This document shows, one piece after another, positions 28,026-37,291 of a stretch of DNA of 64,000 nucleotides. The notes under the pieces were generated by a model. It was not told the DNA's origin, did no database searches, and saw only the letters and a program-made list of their open reading frames with translations. The first letter of the stretch is position 1. Each line of letters begins with the position of its first letter. Both the position numbers and the translations under genes were made by a program. The stretch comes from Streptomyces sp. BK340 (GTDB lineage: Bacteria; Actinomycetota; Actinomycetes; Streptomycetales; Streptomycetaceae): the NCBI RefSeq assembly GCF_007827595.1, contig NZ_VISR01000003.1:124001-188000 (forward strand). The letters are read 5' to 3'.

Positions 28026-28733
28026 TCAGCTCACCACTCCGGTCATGACGCCCACGGGTACGGCGATGAAGCCGGCCGTGAGCAGCAGCGCGAGGACGTC
28101 GGCGACGGTCTTCAGGGCGCGGTCGCGGGCCCGGCTGCCGACGCCGAGGGTCTGGGCGGCGCTCCAGAAGCCGTGCCGGATGTGCAGGCCGAGCGCGAGC
28201 ATCGCGACGATGTAGATGACGTTGCCGTACCAGGTGGAGAAGGTGTCCACCACGTTCTGGTACGGGTGGCCCTCCTGGAAGCCGCCGGAGTGCACGGTGC
28301 CGGTGGTCAGGTCCAGGAGGTGCCAGACGATGAACAGGCCGAGGATGATCCCGCCCCAGCGCATGGTCCGCGTGGCGTAGCTGGCCCGCGGCTTTCTGTG
28401 CACGTACTTGCTGGGCCGTGCCTTGATGTCACGGCGGCTCAGCTGGTAGGCGGACGTGGCGTGGGCGACCACGGCGACGACGAGGACGATCCGGATGAGC
28501 CAGAGCGTCCACTCGTAGTGCATGAACGGTTCGCCGACGGTGCGCAGCCAGTGGGCGTAGTGGTTGAACTCGCCCGCCCCGAAGTAGATCTTCAGGTTCC
28601 CGATCATGTGGGCGACCAGGTACAGCAGCATGATCACACCGCTGACGGCCATCACCGTCTTCTTGCCGACGGTGCTGTCCCACACGGTGCGCGCCATGGA
28701 CGGCCGTCGGTCCGTCCGCGTTGCCAGAGCCAT
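28026..28733 (-). CDS. sdhC: Succinate dehydrogenase cytochrome b subunit (single-subunit, five-helix type)
   Basis: A 235-residue membrane protein with about five transmembrane segments (for example [20 protein letters not shown] and [17 protein letters not shown]). Several His residues within the helices ([27 protein letters not shown]) would bind two b-haems. Type B SDH has a single cytochrome b and no SdhD, matching this operon. It anchors the catalytic subunits and reduces menaquinone. It is the first gene of sdhCAB, divergent from a LysR regulator with an 84-base gap. Confidence 0.9.
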   Translation of the reverse strand: MALATRTDRRPSMARTVWDSTVGKKTVMAVSGVIMLLYLVAHMIGNLKIYFGAGEFNHYAHWLRTVGEPFMHYEWTLWLIRIVLVVAVVAHATSAYQLSRRDIKARPSKYVHRKPRASYATRTMRWGGIILGLFIVWHLLDLTTGTVHSGGFQEGHPYQNVVDTFSTWYGNVIYIVAMLALGLHIRHGFWSAAQTLGVGSRARDRALKTVADVLALLLTAGFIAVPVGVMTGVVS

Positions 28734-28793
28734 GGGTCAGAACGCTAGGGCCGAAGGTCCCGATCGGTCCAAGACATGGTCCGGTTTGTTTCC

Positions 28794-28808
28794 ATAGGCT
28801 GAGGCTAT
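28794..28808. promoter_or_regulatory. LysR-type operator candidate (T-N11-A palindrome)
   Basis: ATAGGCTGAGGCTAT is an interrupted dyad with mismatches only at the centre and two inner positions. It contains the T-N11-A box typical of LysR regulators. It lies 9 bases before the LysR start and within the divergent sdh promoter region, suggesting autoregulation and possibly sdh control. Confidence 0.5.
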
Positions 28809-28817
28809 CCTTCCATC

Positions 28818-29711
28818 ATGCAGTTCCAGCAGCTCCAGTACTTCGTGGCCGTGGCCGAGACCCGGCACTTCACCCGGGCCGCCGAGCTGGTCCATGTCGC
28901 CCAGCCGTCCCTGTCGCAGCAGATCAAGGCACTGGAGCGGGAGCTGGGCGCGGACCTGTTCCTGCGCGCCCGGGGCAACATCACGCTCACCGACGCGGGC
29001 GAGGCACTGCTGCCGCTGGCCCGGCGGATCCTCGCGGACGCCGACACGGCCCGGTACGAGGTGCAGGAGCTGGTGCAGCTGCGGCGGGGCCGGGTGCGCC
29101 TCGGCGCGACGCCGAGCCTGTGCACCGGCCTGCTGCCGGACGTCCTGCGCGCCTTCCACGACCGCTACCCCGGCATCCAGCTGCTGATCGAGGAGGGCGG
29201 CTCGCACGATCTGGTGCGGGAGCTCGCCCGCGGCGCCCTCGACCTCGCCCTGGTCGTCCTGCCGCTGCCGACGCCCGCGCCCGCGCTGACCACGGTGGAG
29301 CTGCTGCGGGAGGATCTGGTGGTGGTGTCCGCACCGGAGGCAAGGGCGCCGGGCGCCTCCGGTGCGGGCGGCCGGGTCGTGCGCATCGCGGACCTGGAGA
29401 GCGAGCGTCTGGTGATGTTCCGGCACGGCTACGACCTGCGCGAGCTGACCGTGGCCGCCTGCCGCGCCGAGGGCTTCGAGCCGGACTTCGCGGTCGAGGG
29501 CGGGGAGATGGACGCGGTGCTGGGCTTCGTAAGGGCGGGGCTGGGGGTGGCCGTCGTACCGCGCATGGTCGCCACGCGGTCGGGACGGGGACTGCGGGTG
29601 ACTCCGCTCGCGCGGCCGGGCTTGCATCGGACGATCGCGCTGGCCCATCGCAGTGATGTGGCTCCGCCTCGGGCGGCGCGGGAGTTGCAGCGGATGCTGG
29701 TGGAGCGGTGA
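28818..29711 (+). CDS. LysR-family transcriptional regulator
   Basis: A 297-residue regulator. The N-terminal winged helix-turn-helix is typical: MQFQQLQYFVAVAETRHFTR and then LVHVAQPSLSQQIKALERE. The periplasmic-binding-like effector domain follows (about 90-297) with GRVRLGATPSLCTGLLPDVL. It is divergently transcribed from sdhCAB over an 84-base gap containing a T-N11-A dyad, so it may control the operon in response to an unknown metabolite. Confidence 0.92.
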   Translation: MQFQQLQYFVAVAETRHFTRAAELVHVAQPSLSQQIKALERELGADLFLRARGNITLTDAGEALLPLARRILADADTARYEVQELVQLRRGRVRLGATPSLCTGLLPDVLRAFHDRYPGIQLLIEEGGSHDLVRELARGALDLALVVLPLPTPAPALTTVELLREDLVVVSAPEARAPGASGAGGRVVRIADLESERLVMFRHGYDLRELTVAACRAEGFEPDFAVEGGEMDAVLGFVRAGLGVAVVPRMVATRSGRGLRVTPLARPGLHRTIALAHRSDVAPPRAARELQRMLVER

Positions 29712-29747
29712 CCTCGAGCGCGACGACGTCGACGACCCGTCAGAGAC

Positions 29748-31220
29748 TCACTCCACGTCGGCGATGACCGAACCGACGCGTCCGGCCAGGTCCGGGTCGC
29801 GGCGGACCAGGTGGGTGGCGTAGCCGACGGCGGCGAGCAGAGCGGCCAGCGCCGCGAAGGGGAACCAGTTGTACGGTGCGGGCTGGCCCGGCTTGGCGAG
29901 GTAGTAGAGCGGGACCAGGATCGCCAGGGCGCCGATCGACGGGAGCACCAGGTGCCGTACGGTCCGGAACTCCTGTGGCCGGTAGCGGCGGTAGTACAGC
30001 GGCAGGGCGATGTTGGAGGCCAGGTAGACGAGCAGGATCAGGATGGTGCCCAAGGTCGAGGACTCGGTGAAGAAGACCACGGGGTCCATCGGGCCGCCGT
30101 CGGCTCCCACCAGGTGCCCGAGGCCCCAGCCGCCGATGATCAGCAGGGCGGTGACGGCGAAGGTGACGATCGCGTTGTTGGGCGTACGACGGAGGGGGTG
30201 GACGTAGCCGAAGAAGGACGGCAGCAGTCCCTCCCGTCCGGCGTTGAACACCAGCCGGGCCTGGGAGTTGATGCCCGCGATCAGCACACCGAGGGTGGAG
30301 GTCAGGCCTCCGACGTAGGCGAGGAAGGACAGTGCCCCGAGGGTGTCGTCGGCGACGTCGATGAAAGGGATGGGCGAGTCGCCGAGCCGCTGGACGTCGT
30401 AGCCGAAGCCGGTCACGGTGGCGTAGGAGAAGAGGATGTAGCTCACCGTCATGATCGCCACTGAGGAGAACACCGCACGGCCGACGTTGCGCCGCGGGTT
30501 CTCCGTCTCCTCGGCGAGCGCCGCCGAGTTCTCCCAGCCGACGAACAGGTAGACGGCGAGCGGAAAGCCCGCCGCCAGCCCCTTGAGACCGTGCGTGATG
30601 TGGCCGGGGACGAAGGGGGCGGCGGAGAGGCTGCCGCGGTGCTCGACGAGCGCCGCCACCGAGACCACGACGAGGACCAACATCTCCACGGCGAAGAAGT
30701 AGCCGGCCCACTTGGTGGAGACGACGATCCCGCGCAGCATCAGCACGACCGACAGCCCGGTCAGCAGCAGCGTCCAGATGATCCACGGGACGTCGAGGCC
30801 GGTGTAGTGGTGCAGGGTGATCTGCACGAACCCGCCGGAGATCGCGATGACGGAGGCCATCGCGATGATGTAGCCCAGCCCGGCCAGCAGGGCGGTGGTC
30901 ACGGCGCTGACCGGCCCGAAGGTCTTGCCGACGAAGGTGATGAAGCTGCCCGCCGAGGGATGTGCCCGGGAGAACTCGGCGAGCGTGTTGCCGAGCAGCG
31001 CGACGGCGACGCCCGCGGCAGCGATGGTCAGCGGGGACGCGACGCCCGCGGTGGTGGCCAGGAACGCGAAACCGAAGAAGAAGCTCATGGCCGGGCCGAC
31101 GTTGGCCATGGTGGCGGCGGCGATGTCCGCCATGCCGAGGACGCCGCCGCGCAGACGCTGCGGCGTGCCGCCGGCAGGGCCCGGTGTCGGCAGCGGGCCG
31201 ACGGCTCCGGGGTCGGGCAT
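29748..31220 (-). CDS. APC-family amino acid/amine permease
   Basis: A 490-residue membrane protein with about 12 hydrophobic segments. The start at 31220 is preferred over GTG 31271 because AAGGAG lies 8 bases upstream. The first helix contains ATMANVGPAMSFFFGFA, the family's substrate-binding unwound region. Later segments include LVGWENSAALAEETENPRRN, typical of APC 2.A.3 amino acid transporters. It lies 87 bases after a GntR regulator on the same strand, which probably controls it. Substrate unknown. Confidence 0.88.
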   Translation of the reverse strand: MPDPGAVGPLPTPGPAGGTPQRLRGGVLGMADIAAATMANVGPAMSFFFGFAFLATTAGVASPLTIAAAGVAVALLGNTLAEFSRAHPSAGSFITFVGKTFGPVSAVTTALLAGLGYIIAMASVIAISGGFVQITLHHYTGLDVPWIIWTLLLTGLSVVLMLRGIVVSTKWAGYFFAVEMLVLVVVSVAALVEHRGSLSAAPFVPGHITHGLKGLAAGFPLAVYLFVGWENSAALAEETENPRRNVGRAVFSSVAIMTVSYILFSYATVTGFGYDVQRLGDSPIPFIDVADDTLGALSFLAYVGGLTSTLGVLIAGINSQARLVFNAGREGLLPSFFGYVHPLRRTPNNAIVTFAVTALLIIGGWGLGHLVGADGGPMDPVVFFTESSTLGTILILLVYLASNIALPLYYRRYRPQEFRTVRHLVLPSIGALAILVPLYYLAKPGQPAPYNWFPFAALAALLAAVGYATHLVRRDPDLAGRVGSVIADVE

Positions 31221-31307
31221 GGCGCCTGCTCCTTCTGCGGGGGTGGTGTCGGTGCGATGGCTCTCGGTCACGTCGCCACGGACCGGGCGGTGTGGTGTGG
31301 CCCGGTG

Positions 31308-32042
31308 TCAGGCCGGTGTGGTGTCCCGGTGCGCCTTGACCGCGGCCACCGCCGGGGCCATGGCGCCGCGGGCCAGTTCGTCGAGCAGGTCGGCGTGGTG
31401 GCGGTTGCGCGCCCGGACGACCTCGGGTGCCGGAGCGGGCACCAGCAGGCACTGGCGGCCCAGCAGATCGGCGGCGAACTCGCGGATCCCGGGGCCGCCG
31501 AGCGCCTCCGCGAGGTCGAGGTGGAAGCGGGTTTCCAGTTCGAGCAGCCGTGCCGGTGCGTCGGTCCGGTCCATCTCGTCGACCAGCGCCCGCAGCCCGT
31601 CGAGCCGGCCGTCCGGAACCTCGCCCACGGCGTGGGAGACCAGACCGCACTCCAGGAGGACGTGGACGGCGTCCAGTGAAGCCGCCTCGTCGGGGTCGTG
31701 CAGCACGGCGACGACCGTGTCCCATTCCTGGGCGACGAACGTGCCGCCCGCTCTGCCCCGCCGACGGTCGAGCAGGCCGTCCTGGCACATGCCCTCCAGC
31801 GCGCGGCGCACGGTGATCTCACTGATCCCCAGTTCCTCGGCGAGCACGCCGGCGTCGGGCAGCCGGTCCCCCGGCGCCGCCGACCTCAGGCGGACCCGCA
31901 GGGCGATCCGTGAACGGACGAGTTCCGATCCCGTCAGGCCCCTGCCGGGCAGGACACGGGTGTCCAGTGCCCCGGCACCCGGCGCGGGCCGCGCGGGACC
32001 TGGCTGGCTGTAGGGACCGAACTTGCCCGCTGTGTTCACCAC
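31308..32042 (-). CDS. GntR-family (FadR-like) transcriptional regulator
   Basis: A 244-residue regulator. After a variable N-terminus the winged helix reads PGDRLPDAGVLAEELGISEI then TVRRALEGMCQDGLL (about residues 58-92). The C-terminal all-helical FCD domain (about 105-235) has paired acidic and His residues (HDPDEAASLDAV, HADLLDELARGAM). The GTG at 32042 or the next codon is the start. It precedes the APC permease as a likely operon and is divergent from a second amino acid permease, so it may coordinate both. Confidence 0.88.
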   Translation of the reverse strand: MVNTAGKFGPYSQPGPARPAPGAGALDTRVLPGRGLTGSELVRSRIALRVRLRSAAPGDRLPDAGVLAEELGISEITVRRALEGMCQDGLLDRRRGRAGGTFVAQEWDTVVAVLHDPDEAASLDAVHVLLECGLVSHAVGEVPDGRLDGLRALVDEMDRTDAPARLLELETRFHLDLAEALGGPGIREFAADLLGRQCLLVPAPAPEVVRARNRHHADLLDELARGAMAPAVAAVKAHRDTTPA

Positions 32043-32149
32043 GACGACACCCTAACGGCGACCACGCTGCTGGTTCGTGCATGAGCTCCCCTGAGAGCCG
32101 GTATGCGAGGGACGGGGCGGTGGCGGCACCCGAGGATGCGGCTCAGCGC

Positions 32150-32222
32150 TGAACGGAAAATAGAGCACGGTGAACATTTAAACAAGACTGTTTTTTTAGA
32201 TCGTACTGAACTAATTTTCGTG
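32150..32222. promoter_or_regulatory. AT-rich promoter island with inverted repeat AAACA-N4-TGTTT
   Basis: About 70 bases are strikingly AT-rich against 72% GC surroundings, including ACATTTAAACAAGACTG and a T7 run. AAACA (32180-32184) and TGTTT (32189-32193) form a dyad. Outer CGGAAAATAG and CTAATTTTCG segments are also nearly inverted. It lies between the divergent GntR regulator and an amino acid permease and probably holds the promoter and an operator. Confidence 0.5.
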
Positions 32223-32257
32223 CCGCCCTGGTCCGCACCCCCTCCATGGATGGCGAG

Positions 32258-33676
32258 ATGACCACAACCCTCCCTAAGAGCCCGCCCAGCGAGTCCGGTC
32301 TGAAGCCCGGCCTCAAGAGCCGCCACCTGTCGATGATCGCGATCGGCGGGGTCATCGGCGCCGGCCTGTTCGTCGGCTCCGGCTCCGGCATCGCCGCCGC
32401 GGGCCCCGGCATCCTCATCTCCTACGCGCTCGTCGGCGCCCTCGTCGTGCTCGTGATGCGCATGCTGGGCGAGATGGCCGCGGCGAACCCCACGTCCGGC
32501 TCGTTCTCGGCGTACGCCGACCGCGCCCTCGGCCGCTGGGCCGGCTTCACGATCGGCTGGCTGTACTGGTTCTTCTGGGTCGTGGTGCTCGCCGTCGAGG
32601 CGACCGCCGGGGCGAAGATCCTCGCGGGCTGGATCCCGGCCGTCCCGCAGTGGGGCTGGGCCCTGATCGTCATGGTCGTCCTCACCGCCACCAACCTGGC
32701 CTCGGTCGGCTCCTACGGCGAGTTCGAGTTCTGGTTCGCCGGCATCAAGGTCGTCGCCATCGCCGCGTTCATCGTGATCGGTGGCCTCGCCCTCTTCGGT
32801 CTGCTGCCCGGCTCGGACCACCCGGCATCCGGCTTCTCCAACCTCACCGCGCACGGCGGTTTCCTCCCCAACGGCCCCGGCGCGATCCTCACCGGCGTCC
32901 TGATGGTGGTCTTCTCGTTCATGGGCAGCGAGATCGTCACGCTGGCGGCGGGTGAGACCGCGGACCCCCGGGCCGCGGTCACCAAGGCGACCAACAGCGT
33001 GATCTGGCGGATCGCCGTCTTCTACCTGGGCTCGATCCTGATCGTCGTGTCTCTGCTGCGCTGGAACGACCCGGCGATCCTCAAGGACGGCTCGTACGTG
33101 GCCGCCCTCAGCTCCATCGGCATCCCGCACGCGGCACAGATCATGAACGCCATCGTGCTGACCTCCGTACTCTCCTGCCTCAACTCCGGCCTGTACACGG
33201 CGTCACGGATGGCGTTCTCGCTCGGTGGGCGCAATGACGCCCCGGCAGCCTTCGCGCGGACCACGGATCGCGGTGTTCCCCAGTCGGCCATCCTGGCCTC
33301 GGTGGTCTTCGGCTTCGTCGCGGTCGCCTTCAACTACCTGTGGCCGGACACGGTCTTCCAGTTCCTCCTCAACTCCTCCGGCGCGATCGCCCTGTTCGTC
33401 TGGCTGGTGATCTGCTTCTCCCAGCTGCGCATGCGCAGGATCATCCAGCGGGAGGCCCCGGAGAAGCTGACCGTCAAGATGTGGCTCTACCCGTACCTGA
33501 CCTGGGCCACCATCGCCCTGATCACCTTCGTGCTGGGCTACATGCTCACCGACACGAGCGAGGGCGGCGGCCGCGACCAGGTGATCCTGTCCACTCTGGT
33601 GGCCGTGGGCGTGGTGGTCTTCGCACTGCTGCGGCAGCGGCTGGCCGGCAGGAACGAGGCACTGGACACGGTGTAG
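32258..33676 (+). CDS. Amino acid permease (APC, GABA/aromatic/asparagine permease type)
   Basis: A 472-residue permease (476 if ATG 32246 is used; neither has a clear ribosome site). It begins LKPGLKSRHLSMIAIGGVIG and continues AGLFVGSGSGIAAAGP. This is the classic first helix of the AAT subfamily (GabP, AroP, AnsP, CycA). About 12 membrane spans are seen, and EMAAANPTSGSFSAYADRAL matches the AAT consensus. It probably imports a single amino acid with protons. It is divergent from the GntR regulator and ends at a strong terminator. Confidence 0.9.
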   Translation: MTTTLPKSPPSESGLKPGLKSRHLSMIAIGGVIGAGLFVGSGSGIAAAGPGILISYALVGALVVLVMRMLGEMAAANPTSGSFSAYADRALGRWAGFTIGWLYWFFWVVVLAVEATAGAKILAGWIPAVPQWGWALIVMVVLTATNLASVGSYGEFEFWFAGIKVVAIAAFIVIGGLALFGLLPGSDHPASGFSNLTAHGGFLPNGPGAILTGVLMVVFSFMGSEIVTLAAGETADPRAAVTKATNSVIWRIAVFYLGSILIVVSLLRWNDPAILKDGSYVAALSSIGIPHAAQIMNAIVLTSVLSCLNSGLYTASRMAFSLGGRNDAPAAFARTTDRGVPQSAILASVVFGFVAVAFNYLWPDTVFQFLLNSSGAIALFVWLVICFSQLRMRRIIQREAPEKLTVKMWLYPYLTWATIALITFVLGYMLTDTSEGGGRDQVILSTLVAVGVVVFALLRQRLAGRNEALDTV

Positions 33677-33693
33677 TCGATATCGCGCGGTGT

Positions 33694-33727
33694 GGACAGT
33701 CCGATCCGGTGACGGGTCGGACTGTCC
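33694..33727. terminator. Strong hairpin terminator after the amino acid permease
   Basis: GGACAGTCCGA (33694-33704) and TCGGACTGTCC (33717-33727) form a perfect 11-bp stem with a 12-base loop, 17 bases after the permease stop. Confidence 0.8.
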
Positions 33728-34082
33728 TGTCCGGTGCGCCCCTGGCATGGAGTGCCATCCCATGCGGGGGGGGTGAGGATGCGACCGGGACGGCAGATGC
33801 GCGAGGTGACAGTGGTCGCACGACGCCCCATCAGGTCGGGTGCGCCACCCGCTCCCGCGGGCTCGTGGGGCCGCAGCCGCGCGGCCCCGGGCGAGCGGTG
33901 ACGTCACCCGGGGGCGTCCCCGCAACCGGCCGCGCACTCCGGGCCCTGTCCACGGACGAGGGACGGCGAACACCCCGCCCTCGTGGTGCCGGGCGGCGAC
34001 GCGCGACACATTGTCGCCGAGGACCGGACACACCACTGCCTGTGCTCGCTTCCGTCCCGCCGAGGCCCCGGCCGGGACGGGC
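33728..34082. other. Non-coding gap between convergent genes with two orphan palindromes
   Basis: No convincing gene is present; reading frames here lack codon-bias support and continue from neighbours. Two palindromes stand out: TGGCA-TGGAG-TGCCA at 33743-33757, and a perfect 12-mer GGTGACGTCACC at 33897-33908. A G8 run lies near 33765. Both flanking genes end at this gap, so promoter operators are not expected. Confidence 0.4.
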
Positions 34083-36227
34083 TCACCCCGTCGCGTCCAC
34101 CAGCGCCAGTTCGTGCAGCCTCTCCGGTGGGCCCGGCCTCGCGTAGTACCAGCCCTGGGCCGTGTCGCAGCCCAGTATGCGGAGTTGTTCGGCCTGGGCG
34201 CCGGTTTCCACGCCTTCCACGGTGACCGCGAGGTCGAGGCTGTGGGCCAGGGAGACGATGCCCTCGACGATCTTGAGGTCGACGGGGTCGGCCGGGAACT
34301 GCTGCATGCCCTGGGTGAAGGAGCGGTCCAGTTTGAGGATGCTCACCGGGAGGCGGCGCAGGTTGGCGAGGTTGGAGTAGCCGGTACCGAAGTCGTCGAG
34401 GGCGATGTCGACGCCCATCTCGGCGAGTCGGCGCAGGGGTTTGAGGAGGTCGTCGTCGGCGCCGATCAGCGCCGACTCGGTGACCTCCAGGCAGAGGGCG
34501 TCCGGGGCGACGCCCGCGCGTTCGAGGATCTCCACCGTGTCCTGGACCAGGCCGGGGTGGCTCAGCTGGCACGGGGAGAGGTTGACGTTGATGCGCAGCG
34601 GGCCGGCGGTCGTCTGCGCGCCGTATCGTTCTCGCCATTCGCGGGCCTGGCGGATGGACTCCTCCAGGACCCAGCGGCCGAGCGGGACGATCAGGCCCGT
34701 GTGCTCGGCGAGCGGGATGAAGCGGTCGGGGCCGAGGACGCCGTGCTGCGGGTGCAGCCAGCGGACCAGCGCCTCGGCGCCGCGGACGCTGCCGTCGCCG
34801 AGGTGGACCAGGGGCTGGTACTCGATGAAGAACTCGCCGCGCTCCAGGGCCGTGGGCAGTGCCGTGGTCAGGCCGTGGCGGGTGATCACCCGGGCGTCCG
34901 CCTCGGCGTCGGCCAGCTCGGAACGGTTGCCACCCGCCGACTTCGCCCGGTACATGGTGATGTCCGCGCTGCGCAGGATCTCCGCCGCGGTGCGCTCCCC
35001 CGCCGGGCCCTCCACGATGCCGAGGCTGCCGCGTACCAGCAGGTCACGGCCGTCGATGCTGATGGGTGTGACGAGCGCGTTCATGATGCGCTCGGCGAGT
35101 TCGTCCACTCCCCGCTCGGTGCCGGGGCCGGTGGTCAGCGCCACGAACTCGTCGCCGCCGAGCCGGGCGACCATCTCGCCGGGCGCGGTCGCGCAGGACT
35201 GCAGCCGATCGGCGACCTCCACCAGCAGCCGGTCACCGGCCGCGTGGCCGAGGCTGTCGTTGACGGTCTTGAAGCCGTCCAGGTCGAGGTAGCACAGGCC
35301 GAAGCGCTGGCCCTCGCCGGCGCCCAGCGCCTTCTCCAGGCGCTCGAAGAACAGGGTGCGGTTGGGCAGTCCGGTGAGCGCGTCGTGCGTGGCCTCGTAG
35401 CGCAGCCGGAGGTTGAGCAGGCGGCGCTCGGTGGTGTCCTCCATGAGGGCCAGCTGGTACTCCGGGTCGCCGTCGGCGTCGCGCAGCAGGGAGACCGTGA
35501 GGTTGGTCCACAGGACCGTGCCGTCGGGGCGGTTGAACGCCTTCTCGACGTGGTAGTGCTCGCGCTCGCCGCGGACGAGTTCGTCGTACAGCTTCCAGGT
35601 CTGGGGCGCGTCCTCGGGGTGCGTCCACTCCATGACGTTGCGGCCCCGCACGTTCGTCCCGGAGCCGCCGAACATGCGCAGCAGCGCCTCGTTGACCTGG
35701 AGCACGTTGCCCTCCAGGTCGGCGATGCCGATACCTATGGCCGCGCCCTCGAAGACCGCCCGGAAGCGGGCCTCGCTGGCGTGCAGCGCCTGGGCCACGA
35801 TGCCCTGGGCCTGCAACGCGGCCTGGGCGATGGCCTCCTGCTCGGCGAGCGTGCGCTCGCGCAGGGCCTGCGCGTACCCGGCCGCCATCGCGTGCTGCAA
35901 CCGCGAGGAGCGCATGCGCAGTTCGTCCTGGGGGCCGTCCTCGCCGCAGTAGAGGACCAGGTAGGCGTCGACGCAGTCCAGGGTGCGGGTGAGCGTCTCG
36001 GGGTCGGTGCAGTGCGCCTCGACCAGCGCGGCGCCGACCGCCTTGGCCTCCTCCGAGTCGAAGCTTCGGGCCCGCAGCAGGCCGCTCAACCGGCGTGCGA
36101 GCGGAAGGAGTTGTTCCGCAAACTCGGCGCGGGTCAGCGACGTGGAGGTGACCGGGAAGACCGCCCGGCTCCAGATCGTCGTCAGCCGGCGCAGTCTGTC
36201 CTCCGGCCCGTCCGGTTCCCCGCTCAC
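34083..36227 (-). CDS. rmdA: PAS-GGDEF-EAL cyclic-di-GMP protein, RmdA-like
   Basis: A 714-residue cytoplasmic protein. The N-terminal 130 residues are helical. A PAS domain follows (about 150-270, ARFRAVFEGAAIGIGIADLE) with its PAC extension. The GGDEF domain has an intact RLGGDEFVAL near residue 350, and the EAL domain has GAEALVRW near residue 485 plus DDFGTGYSNLANLRRLP. Both catalytic motifs are intact. The domain order and length match Streptomyces RmdA, a c-di-GMP phosphodiesterase affecting aerial development, which from memory is SCO0928 in a similar context. Its start overlaps the upstream methyltransferase stop by 4 bases. Confidence 0.88.
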   Translation of the reverse strand: MSGEPDGPEDRLRRLTTIWSRAVFPVTSTSLTRAEFAEQLLPLARRLSGLLRARSFDSEEAKAVGAALVEAHCTDPETLTRTLDCVDAYLVLYCGEDGPQDELRMRSSRLQHAMAAGYAQALRERTLAEQEAIAQAALQAQGIVAQALHASEARFRAVFEGAAIGIGIADLEGNVLQVNEALLRMFGGSGTNVRGRNVMEWTHPEDAPQTWKLYDELVRGEREHYHVEKAFNRPDGTVLWTNLTVSLLRDADGDPEYQLALMEDTTERRLLNLRLRYEATHDALTGLPNRTLFFERLEKALGAGEGQRFGLCYLDLDGFKTVNDSLGHAAGDRLLVEVADRLQSCATAPGEMVARLGGDEFVALTTGPGTERGVDELAERIMNALVTPISIDGRDLLVRGSLGIVEGPAGERTAAEILRSADITMYRAKSAGGNRSELADAEADARVITRHGLTTALPTALERGEFFIEYQPLVHLGDGSVRGAEALVRWLHPQHGVLGPDRFIPLAEHTGLIVPLGRWVLEESIRQAREWRERYGAQTTAGPLRINVNLSPCQLSHPGLVQDTVEILERAGVAPDALCLEVTESALIGADDDLLKPLRRLAEMGVDIALDDFGTGYSNLANLRRLPVSILKLDRSFTQGMQQFPADPVDLKIVEGIVSLAHSLDLAVTVEGVETGAQAEQLRILGCDTAQGWYYARPGPPERLHELALVDATG

Positions 36228-37036
36228 GCCGTGCGCCCCACGCCGGCGAATCCGGAGAAGGCGTACGGATCCTCGTCCTCCGGTGCCGACTCCGAGCGCC
36301 AGTGCGGCATCGGCACAAGTCCGGGTTCCACCATGTCGTACCCCTCGAAGAACCGCGCGATCTCCTCGCGCGAGCGCATGATCAGCGGGTTGCGAATGTC
36401 CTTGTATACGTCCACCGCACCCCCGGCCCGCTCCGCGGGCAACGGGATTCCCTCGTACGAGGCATGGGTGAGGATCAGCAGGCTGCCGGGCGCGAGCGCC
36501 TCGCGCAGCTCGGCCACGGCACCGTACGGGTCGTCCACGTCTTCCACGAAGTGCAGTATGGCAACGAGAAGGAGGGCTACTGGCCGATTCAGGTCGATCA
36601 GGCCCTCCAGTTGGGGGCTGGAGAGGATCTCCTGGGGCTTGCGCAGGTCGGCGGCGATCACGTCGGCGTCGGCGTTGCCCGCCAGCACCGCCTGGCTGTG
36701 CGCCACCGCCACCGGATCGTGGTCCACGTAGACGACACGGGCGCCCGGTGCGGCCGCCTGGGCCACCTCGTGGACGTTGCCGAAGGTCGGGATGCCGGAC
36801 CCGATGTCGAGGAACTGGGTGATGCCCTCGTCGGCCGCGAAACGCACGGCCCGGCGCATGAAGGCCCGGTTGGCCTGCATGATCTTCGGCAGGCCCGGCA
36901 TGAACTCCATCGCCTTGCGGGCCGCCTCGCGGTCGACCTCGAAGTTGTGCGAACCGCCCAGGTAGAAGTCGTAGATACGCGAAACGCTCGGCACCGAGAT
37001 GTCGATGCTCCGTGGGGCCCAGGCGGGACGCTCCAT
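36224..37036 (-). CDS. S-adenosyl methyltransferase family protein (DUF574-type)
   Basis: A 270-residue protein. ATG 37036 is preferred because GGAGAG sits 5 bases before it; a longer frame starts at TTG 37048. Family hallmarks are the N-terminus ISVPSVSRIYDFYLGGSHNF, the SAM site FLDIGSGIPTFGNVHEVAQ, VVYVDHDPVAVAHS and LLLVAILHFVEDVDDPYG. This family (PF04672) is very abundant in Streptomyces; substrates are largely unknown. The stop overlaps the start of the RmdA-like gene (GTGA), so the two are co-translated. Confidence 0.9.
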   Translation of the reverse strand: MERPAWAPRSIDISVPSVSRIYDFYLGGSHNFEVDREAARKAMEFMPGLPKIMQANRAFMRRAVRFAADEGITQFLDIGSGIPTFGNVHEVAQAAAPGARVVYVDHDPVAVAHSQAVLAGNADADVIAADLRKPQEILSSPQLEGLIDLNRPVALLLVAILHFVEDVDDPYGAVAELREALAPGSLLILTHASYEGIPLPAERAGGAVDVYKDIRNPLIMRSREEIARFFEGYDMVEPGLVPMPHWRSESAPEDEDPYAFSGFAGVGRTA

Positions 37037-37207
37037 GTATCTCTCCAAGGCGTAGGCGACAGGTCGAGGCGATCCGGTGTTCGAGCTGAGGCTACTGATC
37101 GCCCGCCAAAGGAGCGACCTGAACCGGAAATTGACCGTCCGTTCCCGGTCACTGCCTGCGGCAAGTGCGCGCCCGACCCCGCCGTGTCACGGCCCCACGA
37201 AACAGCG

Positions 37208-37242
37208 GTCCGCCCCCTCCGTGCGGTGCGGAGGGGGCGGAC
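37208..37242. terminator. Terminator after the YxFxxD lipoprotein gene
   Basis: GTCCGCCCCCTCCG (37208-37221) and CGGAGGGGGCGGAC (37229-37242) form a perfect 14-bp stem with a 7-base loop. It lies 50 bases past the lipoprotein stop on the minus strand. Confidence 0.85.
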
Positions 37243-37291
37243 CTTCGATCGGGCGCCGGGGGCGGGGCGATCGACCCTGGGGAGGTGATCT

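Noticed and set aside
33840..36731. Plus-strand open frame of 963 codons
   Set aside because: Antisense to the RmdA-like gene; GGDEF and EAL motifs are on the minus strand.
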